From NCBI RefSeq assembly GCF_002261265.1, contig NZ_NEVK01000004.1, forward strand, positions 186,001-250,000: a stretch of DNA of 64,000 bases. Reading direction: 5' to 3'. A model generated the notes under the pieces. That model ran no database searches and had not been told where the DNA came from. It was given only the letters and a program-made list of their open reading frames with translations. The translations under genes were made by a program, and so were the position numbers. The stretch comes from Bordetella genomosp. 7 (lineage in GTDB: Bacteria; Pseudomonadota; Gammaproteobacteria; Burkholderiales; Burkholderiaceae_B). Shown one piece after another: positions 55,620-63,370 of the stretch. Each line of letters begins with the position of its first letter. Within the stretch, counting starts at the first letter, position 1.

Positions 55620-55868
55620 ATGATCTACACCCCACACCCCATGCCGGCGGCAGACCTGCGCATGCATACGCCGATGCCCACCGACCCTGTGCAGGATCCG
55701 CCAAGAAATCCGGACGAAGTGCCGCCGCCGCCCGACCGCAGGCCCGACCCGCCGGACAGCATTCCCAACCCCATGCCCGGCGTAGACCCGCAACAGACGC
55801 CCGGCATCGACCATTACCAGGACGAGGCATTCGAAGCCACCTGGCGACGCGCCACCCGGGAACTCTGA
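55620..55868 (+). CDS. Small proline-rich protein of unknown function
   Basis: 82 residues with about a quarter Pro (DPPRNPDEVPPPPDRRPDPP) and a last 20-residue helix-like segment (HYQDEAFEATWRRATREL). There is no signal or membrane segment. A GAGGAG site precedes the ATG. Its stop overlaps the start of the next gene (TGATG), so the two are coupled. The strong terminator just upstream means that it needs read-through or its own, unseen promoter. Confidence 0.65.
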   Translation: MIYTPHPMPAADLRMHTPMPTDPVQDPPRNPDEVPPPPDRRPDPPDSIPNPMPGVDPQQTPGIDHYQDEAFEATWRRATREL

Positions 55869-56344
55869 TGGCGGGTCGGGCAGAAAGCAGGGCGATGTTT
55901 GCCGACCGCGAGGCCGCTGCCCGGGCCGTGGCGATGGCCATGCCCATGATAGAGGCTGCCATGGCCGACCGCCGCGTAGGGGAAAGCGGCTTCCTGCATA
56001 TTGTGGTGCTGGACCCCGCCGCCGATCGGACCGCCTCGTTCGAGGAAGCCGTACTTTATGAGCACAGCGTGGGCGACCGCGCTGCCTGGGATGCCGATTA
56101 CGCCGCCTATGCGCGTGCCAAGGCGGCGATATCGTGGCGCACGGGCATGCCCAGCCAGGTGATATGCGAGACGCGCCCACACATGCTGCGTCCGTCGGAC
56201 GGTACGGTGTGGGGCAGCGCGTGCGTAGACGGCATTGTGGTGGGCGTCAGTGGCGCCAATCCCTGGTATGACGAGGCCTTTGCCGGCGCCGTCGCGCATT
56301 TGTTCAAGGCCGTTGTACAGGGGCGGGCCCGTCAGGCCGACTGA
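55868..56344 (+). CDS. Hypothetical protein with a possible GlcG/HbpS-like fold
   Basis: 158 residues. Alternating helices and strands (AAARAVAMAMPMIEAAMADRR, GFLHIVVLDPAADRT, ICETRPHMLRPSDGTVWGS, IVVGVSGANPWYDEAFAGAVAHL) recall the GlcG/HbpS (DUF336) heme-degradation or aldehyde-sensing fold, but the match is weak and the family's usual DGAP motif is absent. The role is unknown. It is translated from an ATG that shares one base with the upstream stop. Confidence 0.6.
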   Translation: MAGRAESRAMFADREAAARAVAMAMPMIEAAMADRRVGESGFLHIVVLDPAADRTASFEEAVLYEHSVGDRAAWDADYAAYARAKAAISWRTGMPSQVICETRPHMLRPSDGTVWGSACVDGIVVGVSGANPWYDEAFAGAVAHLFKAVVQGRARQAD

Positions 56345-56365
56345 TTCGGGCCGACGGATGTGGGC

Positions 56366-56381
56366 GGGCATGCGGCTTGCA
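56366..56381 (+). promoter_or_regulatory. Sigma-54 promoter candidate for the DUF883 gene
   Basis: GGGCAT-GCGGC-TTGCA, GG-N10-GC, 50 bp before the ATG at 56431. Confidence 0.68.
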
Positions 56382-56430
56382 GCCCGGGCGGTCGAGCCGG
56401 GGCGCCCGGCACATCAACAAGGAGGCGTTT

Positions 56431-56763
56431 ATGAGTATGTTCAATCATCGCGACCACGACTCGAGCCATCGCATCAAGAGCGGGTTGCGCGATATGGTCG
56501 CCGGCGTAGAAGACCTGTTGCGGGCTACTGCGTCATACAGCGGCGCCGAAGTCGAGGCGACGCGCGACCGGCTCAAGCGCCAGCTGGAAGTGGCGCGCGA
56601 ACAGGCCCAGGACTGGGAGCGCTCGGCGGTGGGCCGCTACCGCCAGGTGTCGTCGGCCGCCGACGGTTACGTGCATGACCACGCCTGGAAGACGGCGGGG
56701 CTGGCCATCCTGGTAGGCATAGCCATCGGCGCGTGCCTGGCGTCCGACCACTGGCGACGCTGA
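56431..56763 (+). CDS. DUF883 family protein (ElaB/YqjD-like)
   Basis: 110 residues. A long amphipathic helix (SGLRDMVAGVEDLLRATAS... RDRLKRQLEVAREQAQDWE) is followed by VHDHAWKTAGLAILVGIAIG, a single membrane helix with the conserved His/Trp entry, and a DHWRR tail. ElaB and YqjD are inner-membrane, ribosome-binding stationary-phase proteins; this copy has the same architecture. A GGAGG site precedes the ATG. Confidence 0.9.
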   Translation: MSMFNHRDHDSSHRIKSGLRDMVAGVEDLLRATASYSGAEVEATRDRLKRQLEVAREQAQDWERSAVGRYRQVSSAADGYVHDHAWKTAGLAILVGIAIGACLASDHWRR

Positions 56764-56780
56764 CCGGGTGCGCCGCGTAG

Positions 56781-56799
56781 CGCCTGCCTGAGGCAGGCG
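56781..56799. terminator. Short GC hairpin
   Basis: CGCCTGCC-TGA-GGCAGGCG is a perfect 8-bp stem 17 bp after the DUF883 stop. It has no T-tract, so it may only partly separate the ABC-fusion gene. Confidence 0.4.
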
Positions 56800-56837
56800 A
56801 GGGCGCTCGCGCGCGCCCGCCGTATCCGACTGCCCAC

Positions 56838-59540
56838 ATGACAGAAGACCGCAGCGCCGCCCGCGCGCGCCAGGAGGTCAGCCGCAGCATTCTGCAGGCG
56901 CTATGGACGCACCGCCGGCGTACCGCGCTGGCGGTGCTGTTGCTGGTGACGGCCAAGCTGCTGATGGTGGCCGTGCCAGCAGTGCTCAAGCGCATCGTCG
57001 ACGCATTGAGCGAGCCGGGCGTGCTGCTGACGCTGCCGGTTTTCTTGCTGCTGGGCTACGCCCTGTTGCGGTTCGCGGGCAGCCTTTTCACCGAACTGCG
57101 CGACCTGGTGTTCGTGCGCGTGACGCAGATGGCCGTGGCGGACTTCCGGGTTCGCATGTTTGAGCATCTGCACCGCCTGGGAGCGCGGTTCCACGGCGGC
57201 CGGCAAACCGGGGTACTGTCGCGCGATGTTGAGCGCGGCACAGCGGGAGTGGGCTTTTTGCTGGGCACCGCGCTGTTCACGCTGCTGCCCACGCTGGTAG
57301 AGATCGTGTCGGTGCTGGTGATCCTGGTAGCCGGATACAGTTTGTGGTTTGCGGTGATCGTGCTGGTCACTTTCTCTGCCTATGCGGTGGTTACCACCAT
57401 ACTGACCGAAAGGCGCGCGCCGTTTCAGCGCCAGATCAATGAGTTCGACTCGCAGGCCAGCGGGCGCATGGTCGACAGCCTGCTGAACTATGAAGCGGTA
57501 AAGCTCTATGCCAATGAACTGCTCGAATCGCGGCGGCTCGCCGACATACTGCGGCGCTGGGTGGACGTGGGCATCGTCAATCAGCGGTCGCTTTCGGCGC
57601 TGCACATCTCGCAGAGCGCCATTATCGCGTTCGGCGTGGGGTCGGTCATGCTGCTGGCCGGACAGCAAGTGGTGAACATGCGCATGACAGTGGGCGACCT
57701 GGTGCTGGTCAATGCCTACATTATTCAGATTTGCCTGCCGCTGAACACCCTGGGCCTGGTCTTCCGCCAGGCGAAGGAAGCCTTCATCAATGCAGAGCGC
57801 GTGGGCGCATTGCTGCAGGTGCAGCCCGAGGTAGCCGACGACCACGGGCTTCCCCCCTTGCAAGTGCGCGAAGGGGCGGTGCAGTTCGACAATGTCAGCT
57901 TCGGCTACGAGCCCGGGCGACAGATATTGTGGAACGTGAGTTTCAGCATTCCGCCCGGCGCAACCGTGGCAGTGGTGGGGGGCAGTGGTTCGGGAAAATC
58001 GACACTGGCGCGGCTGCTGTTCCGCTTTTACGACCCGGACGAGGGCAGAATCGTCGTCGATGGCCAGGACCTGCGGTACGTCGACCCGCAAAGCCTGCGC
58101 CGCGCGGTGGGCATCGTGCCGCAGGATACGCTGCTGTTTGACGAGACGATCGCTTACAACATTGCGTACAGCGACCCCGAGGCCACCCGTGAGGCCATTG
58201 TCGAAGCCGCACGCGGCGCGCGTGTCGACGACTTTATTTCCAGCCTGCCGGCCGGCTACGACACCCGCGTGGGCGAGCGCGGCGTCAAGCTGTCGGGCGG
58301 AGAGCGCCAGCGCATTGCCATCGCGCGGGCGCTGCTGAAGAACCCCCGCGTCATGGTCTTCGACGAAGCGACTTCCGCGCTGGATACTCGCACCGAACGC
58401 GCCATCCAGGCCGAGCTCACACGCATATCGCAGGGGCGCAGCACGCTGGTCATCGCACACCGCTTGTCCACAATCGTGGACGCCGACCTGATTCTCGTGA
58501 TGGAGCACGGCCATGTGGTGGAACAGGGCACGCACGAGCAGTTGCTCGCGCGCCAGGGGGTCTATGCCCAGATGTGGAACCTGCAGCGCCAGCAGCATGC
58601 GCTCGAGGCCGCCGCGACCCGGCTGACGATGCAGCCCGTGAACCTGGTGGCGCTGGTGGCGGGGGTGCTGGACGCGGCACGCCCGCTGTTGGCCGCCAAG
58701 GGCGTAAATCTTTATACGCAGATCGCAGCCGAAGCCGCGCGCATTACGGGTGACCCCAGCGCGCTGCAACAGCTGGTCTGGAATCTGTACGCGCACGCCG
58801 TGGCGGTGACGCCGCCGGGCGGCCGCATCGAGCTGAGGCTGGGCAGAGACGGCCCGGTGACGCGGCTCAGTATCGCGGATGAACGTCTGGCTCCGGAAGA
58901 GGCGGCGGCCCAGGCGGCGGACGAAAACGAGCCCGAGGTGCTGCGCAGCATGGTGGCATTGAACCCGGCCCAGGCGCAGGCCGAAGCGGAACGCCTGGGC
59001 GGCAGCCTGCGAGCCGTGGCCCAGCCCGGCGCGGGCATGGTCTATACCCTGGAGTTTCCTCTGCGCGCGGTAGACGAAATGCCCGCAGCGGCGTCCGAAC
59101 CGGCCGGCATCGATCTGGCCGGCGTCACCATCATGGTGGCCGACGACCAGGAAGATGCCCGCGATCTCGTGGCCGAGGTGCTCGCCGACCGGGGCGCGGC
59201 GGTGCGCACGTGCGCCAGCGGCGCGCAGGTGCTGACGGCGCTGTCGCCCTCCGGCGATGACTGGCCCGACCTGCTCGTGTGCGATATCTCGCTTGGGGAC
59301 ATGGAAGGCTATGAGGTCATCGGGCGCATCCGTACGCTCGAAGCCGAGCGGGGCGTGCCGCTGGGCGCCCGCATGCCCGCGCTGGCGCTGTCGGGCCATA
59401 CCGGAGCGGAATATCGGCTGCGCGCCTTGCTTGCCGGCTTCCAGATCCACGTATCCAAGCCCGTCGACCCGCGCGAGTTGCTGGCCACGATATCTGCGCT
59501 GCTGGGACGGCAGCGTGCGAACGGCTCCCTCAGCCCCTGA
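56838..59540 (+). CDS. Atm1/HMT1-type ABC exporter fused to a kinase-like ATPase and a receiver domain
   Basis: 900 residues. Residues 20-320 are six ABC-exporter membrane helices with the Atm1-type core (SLLNYEAVKLYANE). Residues 345-585 are a complete nucleotide-binding domain: Walker A GGSGSGKST near 380, signature LSGGERQRIAIARAL, Walker B VMVFDEATSALD, H-loop IAHRLST. Residues about 600-745 resemble a histidine-kinase ATPase with an altered N-box (WNLYAHAVAVTPPGG) and a lost G1 box (ADERLAPEE); there is no phospho-acceptor His domain. Residues 765-890 are an intact receiver (DDQED, phospho-Asp near 816 in CDISLGD, Ser in LSGHTG, Lys in HVSKPVDP). Reading through the junctions shows no frameshift. 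No clear ribosome site precedes the ATG. Confidence 0.9.
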   Translation: MTEDRSAARARQEVSRSILQALWTHRRRTALAVLLLVTAKLLMVAVPAVLKRIVDALSEPGVLLTLPVFLLLGYALLRFAGSLFTELRDLVFVRVTQMAVADFRVRMFEHLHRLGARFHGGRQTGVLSRDVERGTAGVGFLLGTALFTLLPTLVEIVSVLVILVAGYSLWFAVIVLVTFSAYAVVTTILTERRAPFQRQINEFDSQASGRMVDSLLNYEAVKLYANELLESRRLADILRRWVDVGIVNQRSLSALHISQSAIIAFGVGSVMLLAGQQVVNMRMTVGDLVLVNAYIIQICLPLNTLGLVFRQAKEAFINAERVGALLQVQPEVADDHGLPPLQVREGAVQFDNVSFGYEPGRQILWNVSFSIPPGATVAVVGGSGSGKSTLARLLFRFYDPDEGRIVVDGQDLRYVDPQSLRRAVGIVPQDTLLFDETIAYNIAYSDPEATREAIVEAARGARVDDFISSLPAGYDTRVGERGVKLSGGERQRIAIARALLKNPRVMVFDEATSALDTRTERAIQAELTRISQGRSTLVIAHRLSTIVDADLILVMEHGHVVEQGTHEQLLARQGVYAQMWNLQRQQHALEAAATRLTMQPVNLVALVAGVLDAARPLLAAKGVNLYTQIAAEAARITGDPSALQQLVWNLYAHAVAVTPPGGRIELRLGRDGPVTRLSIADERLAPEEAAAQAADENEPEVLRSMVALNPAQAQAEAERLGGSLRAVAQPGAGMVYTLEFPLRAVDEMPAAASEPAGIDLAGVTIMVADDQEDARDLVAEVLADRGAAVRTCASGAQVLTALSPSGDDWPDLLVCDISLGDMEGYEVIGRIRTLEAERGVPLGARMPALALSGHTGAEYRLRALLAGFQIHVSKPVDPRELLATISALLGRQRANGSLSP

Positions 59541-59544
59541 TTTC

Positions 59545-59560
59545 TTACTGCGGGGTGTAA
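59545..59560. promoter_or_regulatory. Candidate enhancer site TTAC-N8-GTAA
   Basis: TTAC-TGCGGGGT-GTAA, with flanking TC and GT, lies 4 bp after the ABC-fusion stop and about 50 bp upstream of the sigma-54-type promoter at 59601. Confidence 0.55.
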
Positions 59561-59600
59561 GTTTTCCCGCCCGCCGGCGTGTGCGGCCGCCATGCGCGGG

Positions 59601-59616
59601 CGGCACACCGATTGCT
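59601..59616 (+). promoter_or_regulatory. Sigma-54 promoter candidate for the BON/PRC operon
   Basis: CGGCAC-ACCGA-TTGCT, GG-N10-GC, 65 bp before the ATG at 59681. Both boxes match the consensus except the first base. Confidence 0.72.
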
Positions 59617-59680
59617 TGCCTGTGCATGTCGGGCGGAACGGCTTCTCCGATCCGCCGGCGATTCGAGCAGGAGGCGAGCC

Positions 59681-60409
59681 ATGAAACATTCAAAACGACC
59701 GGACCCGCAGTATTACGGCGGGGACGATCGTCGCCCGGACCACGGGCACGATCAGGACGACGCACATCGCTATCGCCGCGAGCATTACACGAGGCAGAGC
59801 GGCCGGTGGGGCGCCGAGGAGCCTTCCTATGGCCGCGACTACGCCGATCGGCCCCGGGAGCCGGTGGGCGGCGGGCGGCCCAACCCGCGCGGCGCGCCGT
59901 ATGAACAGGGCGGCCAGTATCCCGGCACCCGCGAAACCGGCCCCTACGAACGCGTGCGCAGCCGCAGCGCGGATCCGGGCCAGAGCAGCTATGGCGGGTT
60001 CCGAGGCGAAGACCCCGGCCTGCAGCGTCAGCAGCTGCGTTATGGCGATGATGAGGACAGGTACGGACACGATAGCGACGCCCGGCGGCAGTGGGCGGAC
60101 GAGCGCCGCTACGGCTCGCGGGACCCGGCGTTGCAGCGGTCTCAGCGCATTACGCCCAAGGGCTACGTCAGGTCGGACGAGCGCGTGCGCGAAGACGTCT
60201 GCGAGCGCCTCAGTCACAGCGGCCTGGATGTCAGCGATGTATCCGTGCAGGTCAGCGATGGCGTAGTCACGCTGGAGGGCAGCGTGCCGTCGCGCCATAC
60301 CAAGCATGCCGTCGAAGACTGCGTGGACGACTGCCTGGGCGTCAACGACATCCAGAACCATATACGCGTGGGAGGCACCAGCCATCCCAACGACACCCGC
60401 ATGCAATAA
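59681..60409 (+). CDS. BON-domain protein with a long disordered N-terminal region
   Basis: 242 residues. The first 155 are very hydrophilic, rich in Arg, Asp, Gly, Tyr and Gln (for example YYGGDDRRPDHGHDQDDAHR), with no signal peptide. The last 75 form one BON domain (DERVREDVCERLSHSGLDVS, VVTLEGSVPSRHTKHAVEDC, VNDIQNHIRV). This SWFGRYDDDR-type layout is found in stress-inducible BON proteins of Burkholderiales. Unlike the BON lipoprotein at 11927 it looks cytosolic. A GGAGG site precedes the ATG, and the PRC-barrel gene follows by 30 bp. Confidence 0.87.
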   Translation: MKHSKRPDPQYYGGDDRRPDHGHDQDDAHRYRREHYTRQSGRWGAEEPSYGRDYADRPREPVGGGRPNPRGAPYEQGGQYPGTRETGPYERVRSRSADPGQSSYGGFRGEDPGLQRQQLRYGDDEDRYGHDSDARRQWADERRYGSRDPALQRSQRITPKGYVRSDERVREDVCERLSHSGLDVSDVSVQVSDGVVTLEGSVPSRHTKHAVEDCVDDCLGVNDIQNHIRVGGTSHPNDTRMQ

Positions 60410-60439
60410 CGGCGGCCGCTGCCGCTAAGGAGATTCATC

Positions 60440-60850
60440 ATGACCACTGACACCACGAGCCAGACGCGCATCATCGGCAAAGGCAAGGCGACGGCCGACG
60501 GGCCGGGGCCGGAAATCATGGCGGCCGACACGCTCACGGGCAACGACGTCTACAACCCGGCAAACGAGAAGCTGGGCACCATCCAGGACATCATGCTGGA
60601 TGTGCCGCAAGGACGCATCGCATACGCGGTGCTGTCACACGGCGGCCTGCTCGGAGTGGGCGACAAGCTTTACGCGGTGCCCTGGAGCGCGCTGGTGCTG
60701 GACACCGATCGCAAGTGCTTCGTACTGGACGTTTCGAAAGAACGACTGCAGAACGCCCAGGGTTTCGACAAAGACCACTGGCCGGCCATGGGCGACAGGC
60801 AATGGGCGCAGGATCTCTACGAATACTACGACCAGCCTCCGTATTGGTAA
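60440..60850 (+). CDS. PRC-barrel domain protein
   Basis: 136 residues. The PRC-barrel core is ADTLTGNDVYNPANEKLGTIQDIMLDVPQGRIAYAVLS-type, with the family's GGLLGVGDKLYAVPWSAL strand pair. The C-terminus ends YEYYDQPPYW. Stand-alone PRC-barrel proteins of this type are induced by stress and have no known activity. An AAGGAG site precedes the ATG; it is probably co-transcribed with the BON gene. Confidence 0.9.
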   Translation: MTTDTTSQTRIIGKGKATADGPGPEIMAADTLTGNDVYNPANEKLGTIQDIMLDVPQGRIAYAVLSHGGLLGVGDKLYAVPWSALVLDTDRKCFVLDVSKERLQNAQGFDKDHWPAMGDRQWAQDLYEYYDQPPYW

Positions 60851-60936
60851 GTGGCAAGGGCAAAGCGTAGCCGGACACTTCCTTTGACGCCGCCGCGCCC
60901 GCGTACGCGCAGCGCGGCGGCAATACGGAGAATGCA

Positions 60937-61665
60937 ATGAGGGAAAACGAAAGCCTGGCGGGGCGCGTGGTGCTGGTCACCGGCGGCGGCAGCGGATTGG
61001 GCGCGGCGATATGCGGCATGCTGGCTGCCGAGGGCGCGCATGTGGTTGTGGCGGACATCGACGAAGCGCGGGCGCACGAAGAGGCGGCCCGCCTGACGCA
61101 GGATGGCGCCCGGGCATGCGCAGTCACTATGGACGTCGGTGACGAGGCCCAGGTATCCGCGGCGCTGGACCTGGCAATCGAACGCTACGGAAAGCTGGAC
61201 GCCGTGATCAATAACGCCGGCGTCGACGTCACCGCGCCGATCGACGAGCTGGACGTGGCGGCCTGGGAAAGAGTGCTGCGCACCAACCTGACCGGCCCGT
61301 TCCTGATGGCCAAGCTGGCGAAGAATCGCCTGGCGCCCCATGGGCATATCGTCAATATTGCTTCCACGGCAGCGCGCCGCGCCTGGCCCAACGCCAGCGC
61401 CTACCACGCGTCGAAATGGGGGCTGCTGGGCCTGTCCCATGCCTTGCACGCCGAGCTGCGCGCCATGGGCCTGAAGGTCAGCGCCGTGATCGCCGGCGGG
61501 ATGCGCACGCCATTCCTGCTCGACCGCTTTCCCGATATTGATACCAGCTGCCTGCAGGATCCGCAGAATGTCGCGCGCGCGGTGCGTTTTGTCTTGACGC
61601 AGCCGGACGAAACGGTAGTGCCGGAGGTCATGGTCCTGCCCATGAAGGAAACCTCGTGGCCCTGA
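60937..61665 (+). CDS. SDR-family oxidoreductase
   Basis: 242 residues with GRVVLVTGGGSGLGAAICGM, NNAGVDVTAPIDEL, NIASTAARRAW and the catalytic YHASKWGLLG. It is closest in pattern to the 3-ketoacyl-ACP reductase/sugar-epimerase-like SDRs. Its stop overlaps the next start by 10 bp, so it opens a glycan-type operon with GmhB-like, GT9 and carbamoyltransferase genes. A role on a sugar intermediate is likely but is inference. Confidence 0.86.
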   Translation: MRENESLAGRVVLVTGGGSGLGAAICGMLAAEGAHVVVADIDEARAHEEAARLTQDGARACAVTMDVGDEAQVSAALDLAIERYGKLDAVINNAGVDVTAPIDELDVAAWERVLRTNLTGPFLMAKLAKNRLAPHGHIVNIASTAARRAWPNASAYHASKWGLLGLSHALHAELRAMGLKVSAVIAGGMRTPFLLDRFPDIDTSCLQDPQNVARAVRFVLTQPDETVVPEVMVLPMKETSWP

Positions 61666-62243
61666 CGCCCGCCATCTTCCTCGATAAGGACGGCACGATC
61701 CTGGCCGACGTGCCTTACAACGTAGCCCCGGAGCGGATGCGCTTTGCCGATGGCGCGCTCGAGGGCCTGGGCCTGCTGGCGTCGCTGCAGATTCCGCTGA
61801 TCGTGGTCAGCAACCAGCCCGGCGTGGCGCTGGGCCGCTTCGAGCCGCACGCGCTGACGGCGGTGCGCATGCGGCTGCACGAGATGTTTGCCGCCGCCGG
61901 CGCATCGCTGGCGGGCTTTTACTGGTGCCCTCACCATCCCCGGGGCAGCGTGGCGCCGTATTCCGGCGTGTGCGCGTGCCGCAAGCCCCAGCCCGGGCTG
62001 CTGCTGCGGGCTGCCCGCGAGTATCGGATCGACCTGGCTCGTTCCTGGCTGATCGGCGACATTCTCGACGATGTCGAGGCAGGCAATCGCGCCGGCTGCC
62101 GGACGATACTGCTGGACGTGGGAAATGAAACCGAATGGGTGCGCGGCCCCTGGCGCACTCCGACGGCGCGCGTTCCCACTCTGGCGCATGCCGCACGCAT
62201 GGTTGTGCAACGCCTGCAACGGCCGGCAGCGGAGGTGGCATGA
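61656..62243 (+). CDS. HAD-IIIA phosphatase, GmhB-like
   Basis: 195 residues. The HAD nucleophile motif is FLDKDGTIL (Asp 10, Asp 12), then VVSNQPGVALGR, a GmhB zinc loop with CPHHPRGSVAPYSGVCACRKPQPG (Cys/His ligands) and the acidic LIGDILDDVEAGNRAG. GmhB removes the 7-phosphate from heptose bisphosphate or acts on histidinol phosphate. The GTG start at 61656 has AAGGA six bases upstream. It overlaps both neighbours. Confidence 0.9.
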   Translation: MALTPAIFLDKDGTILADVPYNVAPERMRFADGALEGLGLLASLQIPLIVVSNQPGVALGRFEPHALTAVRMRLHEMFAAAGASLAGFYWCPHHPRGSVAPYSGVCACRKPQPGLLLRAAREYRIDLARSWLIGDILDDVEAGNRAGCRTILLDVGNETEWVRGPWRTPTARVPTLAHAARMVVQRLQRPAAEVA

Positions 62244-63343
62244 CGGCGACGAATCCCGCGTGGCGTGCCGCGCGCCGCATTCTTTGCGTACGGCTGGACA
62301 ACCTTGGCGATGTGCTGATGACCACGCCGGCGATGCGCGCGCTGAAGAATCTGCCGGGACGTCCGCACCTGACCCTGCTGGCCAGCACGGCGGGCGCAGC
62401 GGCGGCGGATTTCCTGCCCGACGTGGACGATGTGCTGCGCTATGACGCCGCCTGGGTAAAGAACGACGCGCAGGGCAACGGTCAGGACGTGGACATGATA
62501 AGGCGGCTTGCCGCCGGACGCTATGACGCAGCCGTGATTTTTACGGTGTACAGCCAGAGTGCGTTGCCGGCCGCCTTGCTGTGCCATCTGGCGGGCATCC
62601 CACGGGTATTGGCGCACAGCCGCGAGAATCCGTACCGACTGGTGACAGACTGGGTCCGGGAATGCGAGCCCGAAAGCGACATCCGCCACGAGGTGCAGCG
62701 CCAGCTCGATCTGGTCGCGACGGTGGGCGCGCACAGCGCTACCACGACCATGGCCTGGCGGGTGCGGCCGGCTGACCGTGTCGGGCTGCGCGCGCGCCTG
62801 GATGCCGCGGGCGTGGCGGAGCAGGGCGGGTGGATTGCCGTGCATCCCGGCGCGAGCGCTTCGTCGCGCCGATATCCCCCCGCGCTGTTCGCACAAGCCA
62901 TCGCGGCCATGCGCAACGAGGGACGGCGCATTGTGCTGTTGGGCACGGCGGCAGACCGGGGCCTGCATGGCGCACTTGCCGGGCAGCGCCGCCTGGCTCC
63001 GGGGCTGGTGGACTTGAGCGGCGAACTGAACCTGGGGGAACTCGCAGCAGCCATCGAGGCCGCCGCCGTGCTGGTATGCAACAACAGCGGGCCTGCGCAT
63101 ATCGCCGCGGCGCTGGGCGTGCCGGTGGTCGATCTATACGCGTTGACCAATCCGCAGCATACGCCCTGGCAAGTGCCCCATCGGGTGTTGTTTCACGACG
63201 TGCCATGCAAGTACTGCTACCGCAGTGTCTGCCCGCAGGGGCACCACGCGTGCCTGGCAAAAGTGGCGCCGGCCAGCGTGGCGGCAGCGGCGCGGGAATT
63301 GCTTGCAGGAAGCGGCGCGCCGTCGGTAAGCATGGCGCCCTGA
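62240..63343 (+). CDS. GT9-family glycosyltransferase (heptosyltransferase type)
   Basis: 367 residues. The GT9 N-terminal block ILCVRLDNLGDVLMTTPAMRAL and the C-terminal block IAVHPGASASSRRYPPALFAQA, VLVCNNSGPAHIAAALGVPVV and VDLYALTNPQHTPW are diagnostic. The late CKYCYRSVCPQGHHAC cluster has four Cys, as in other GT9 enzymes of this group. It would add a heptose or related sugar from an ADP-activated donor. The ATG overlaps the gmhB stop by four bases and follows GGAGG. Confidence 0.9.
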   Translation: MTATNPAWRAARRILCVRLDNLGDVLMTTPAMRALKNLPGRPHLTLLASTAGAAAADFLPDVDDVLRYDAAWVKNDAQGNGQDVDMIRRLAAGRYDAAVIFTVYSQSALPAALLCHLAGIPRVLAHSRENPYRLVTDWVRECEPESDIRHEVQRQLDLVATVGAHSATTTMAWRVRPADRVGLRARLDAAGVAEQGGWIAVHPGASASSRRYPPALFAQAIAAMRNEGRRIVLLGTAADRGLHGALAGQRRLAPGLVDLSGELNLGELAAAIEAAAVLVCNNSGPAHIAAALGVPVVDLYALTNPQHTPWQVPHRVLFHDVPCKYCYRSVCPQGHHACLAKVAPASVAAAARELLAGSGAPSVSMAP

Positions 63344-63370
63344 TCTACGCCGACACCAGAAGGAACCGCG

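Noticed and set aside
56901-59765. 954-codon open frame antisense to the ABC fusion gene
   Set aside because: Its His/Gln/Arg-rich translation is the usual shadow of a GC-rich gene; the sense strand has full domain motifs.
60851-60936. GGCAA-N5-AAGC element before the SDR gene at 60937
   Set aside because: GG-N10-GC is present, but the -12 box lacks TTGC and the -24 box ends in A, so the match is too weak to call.
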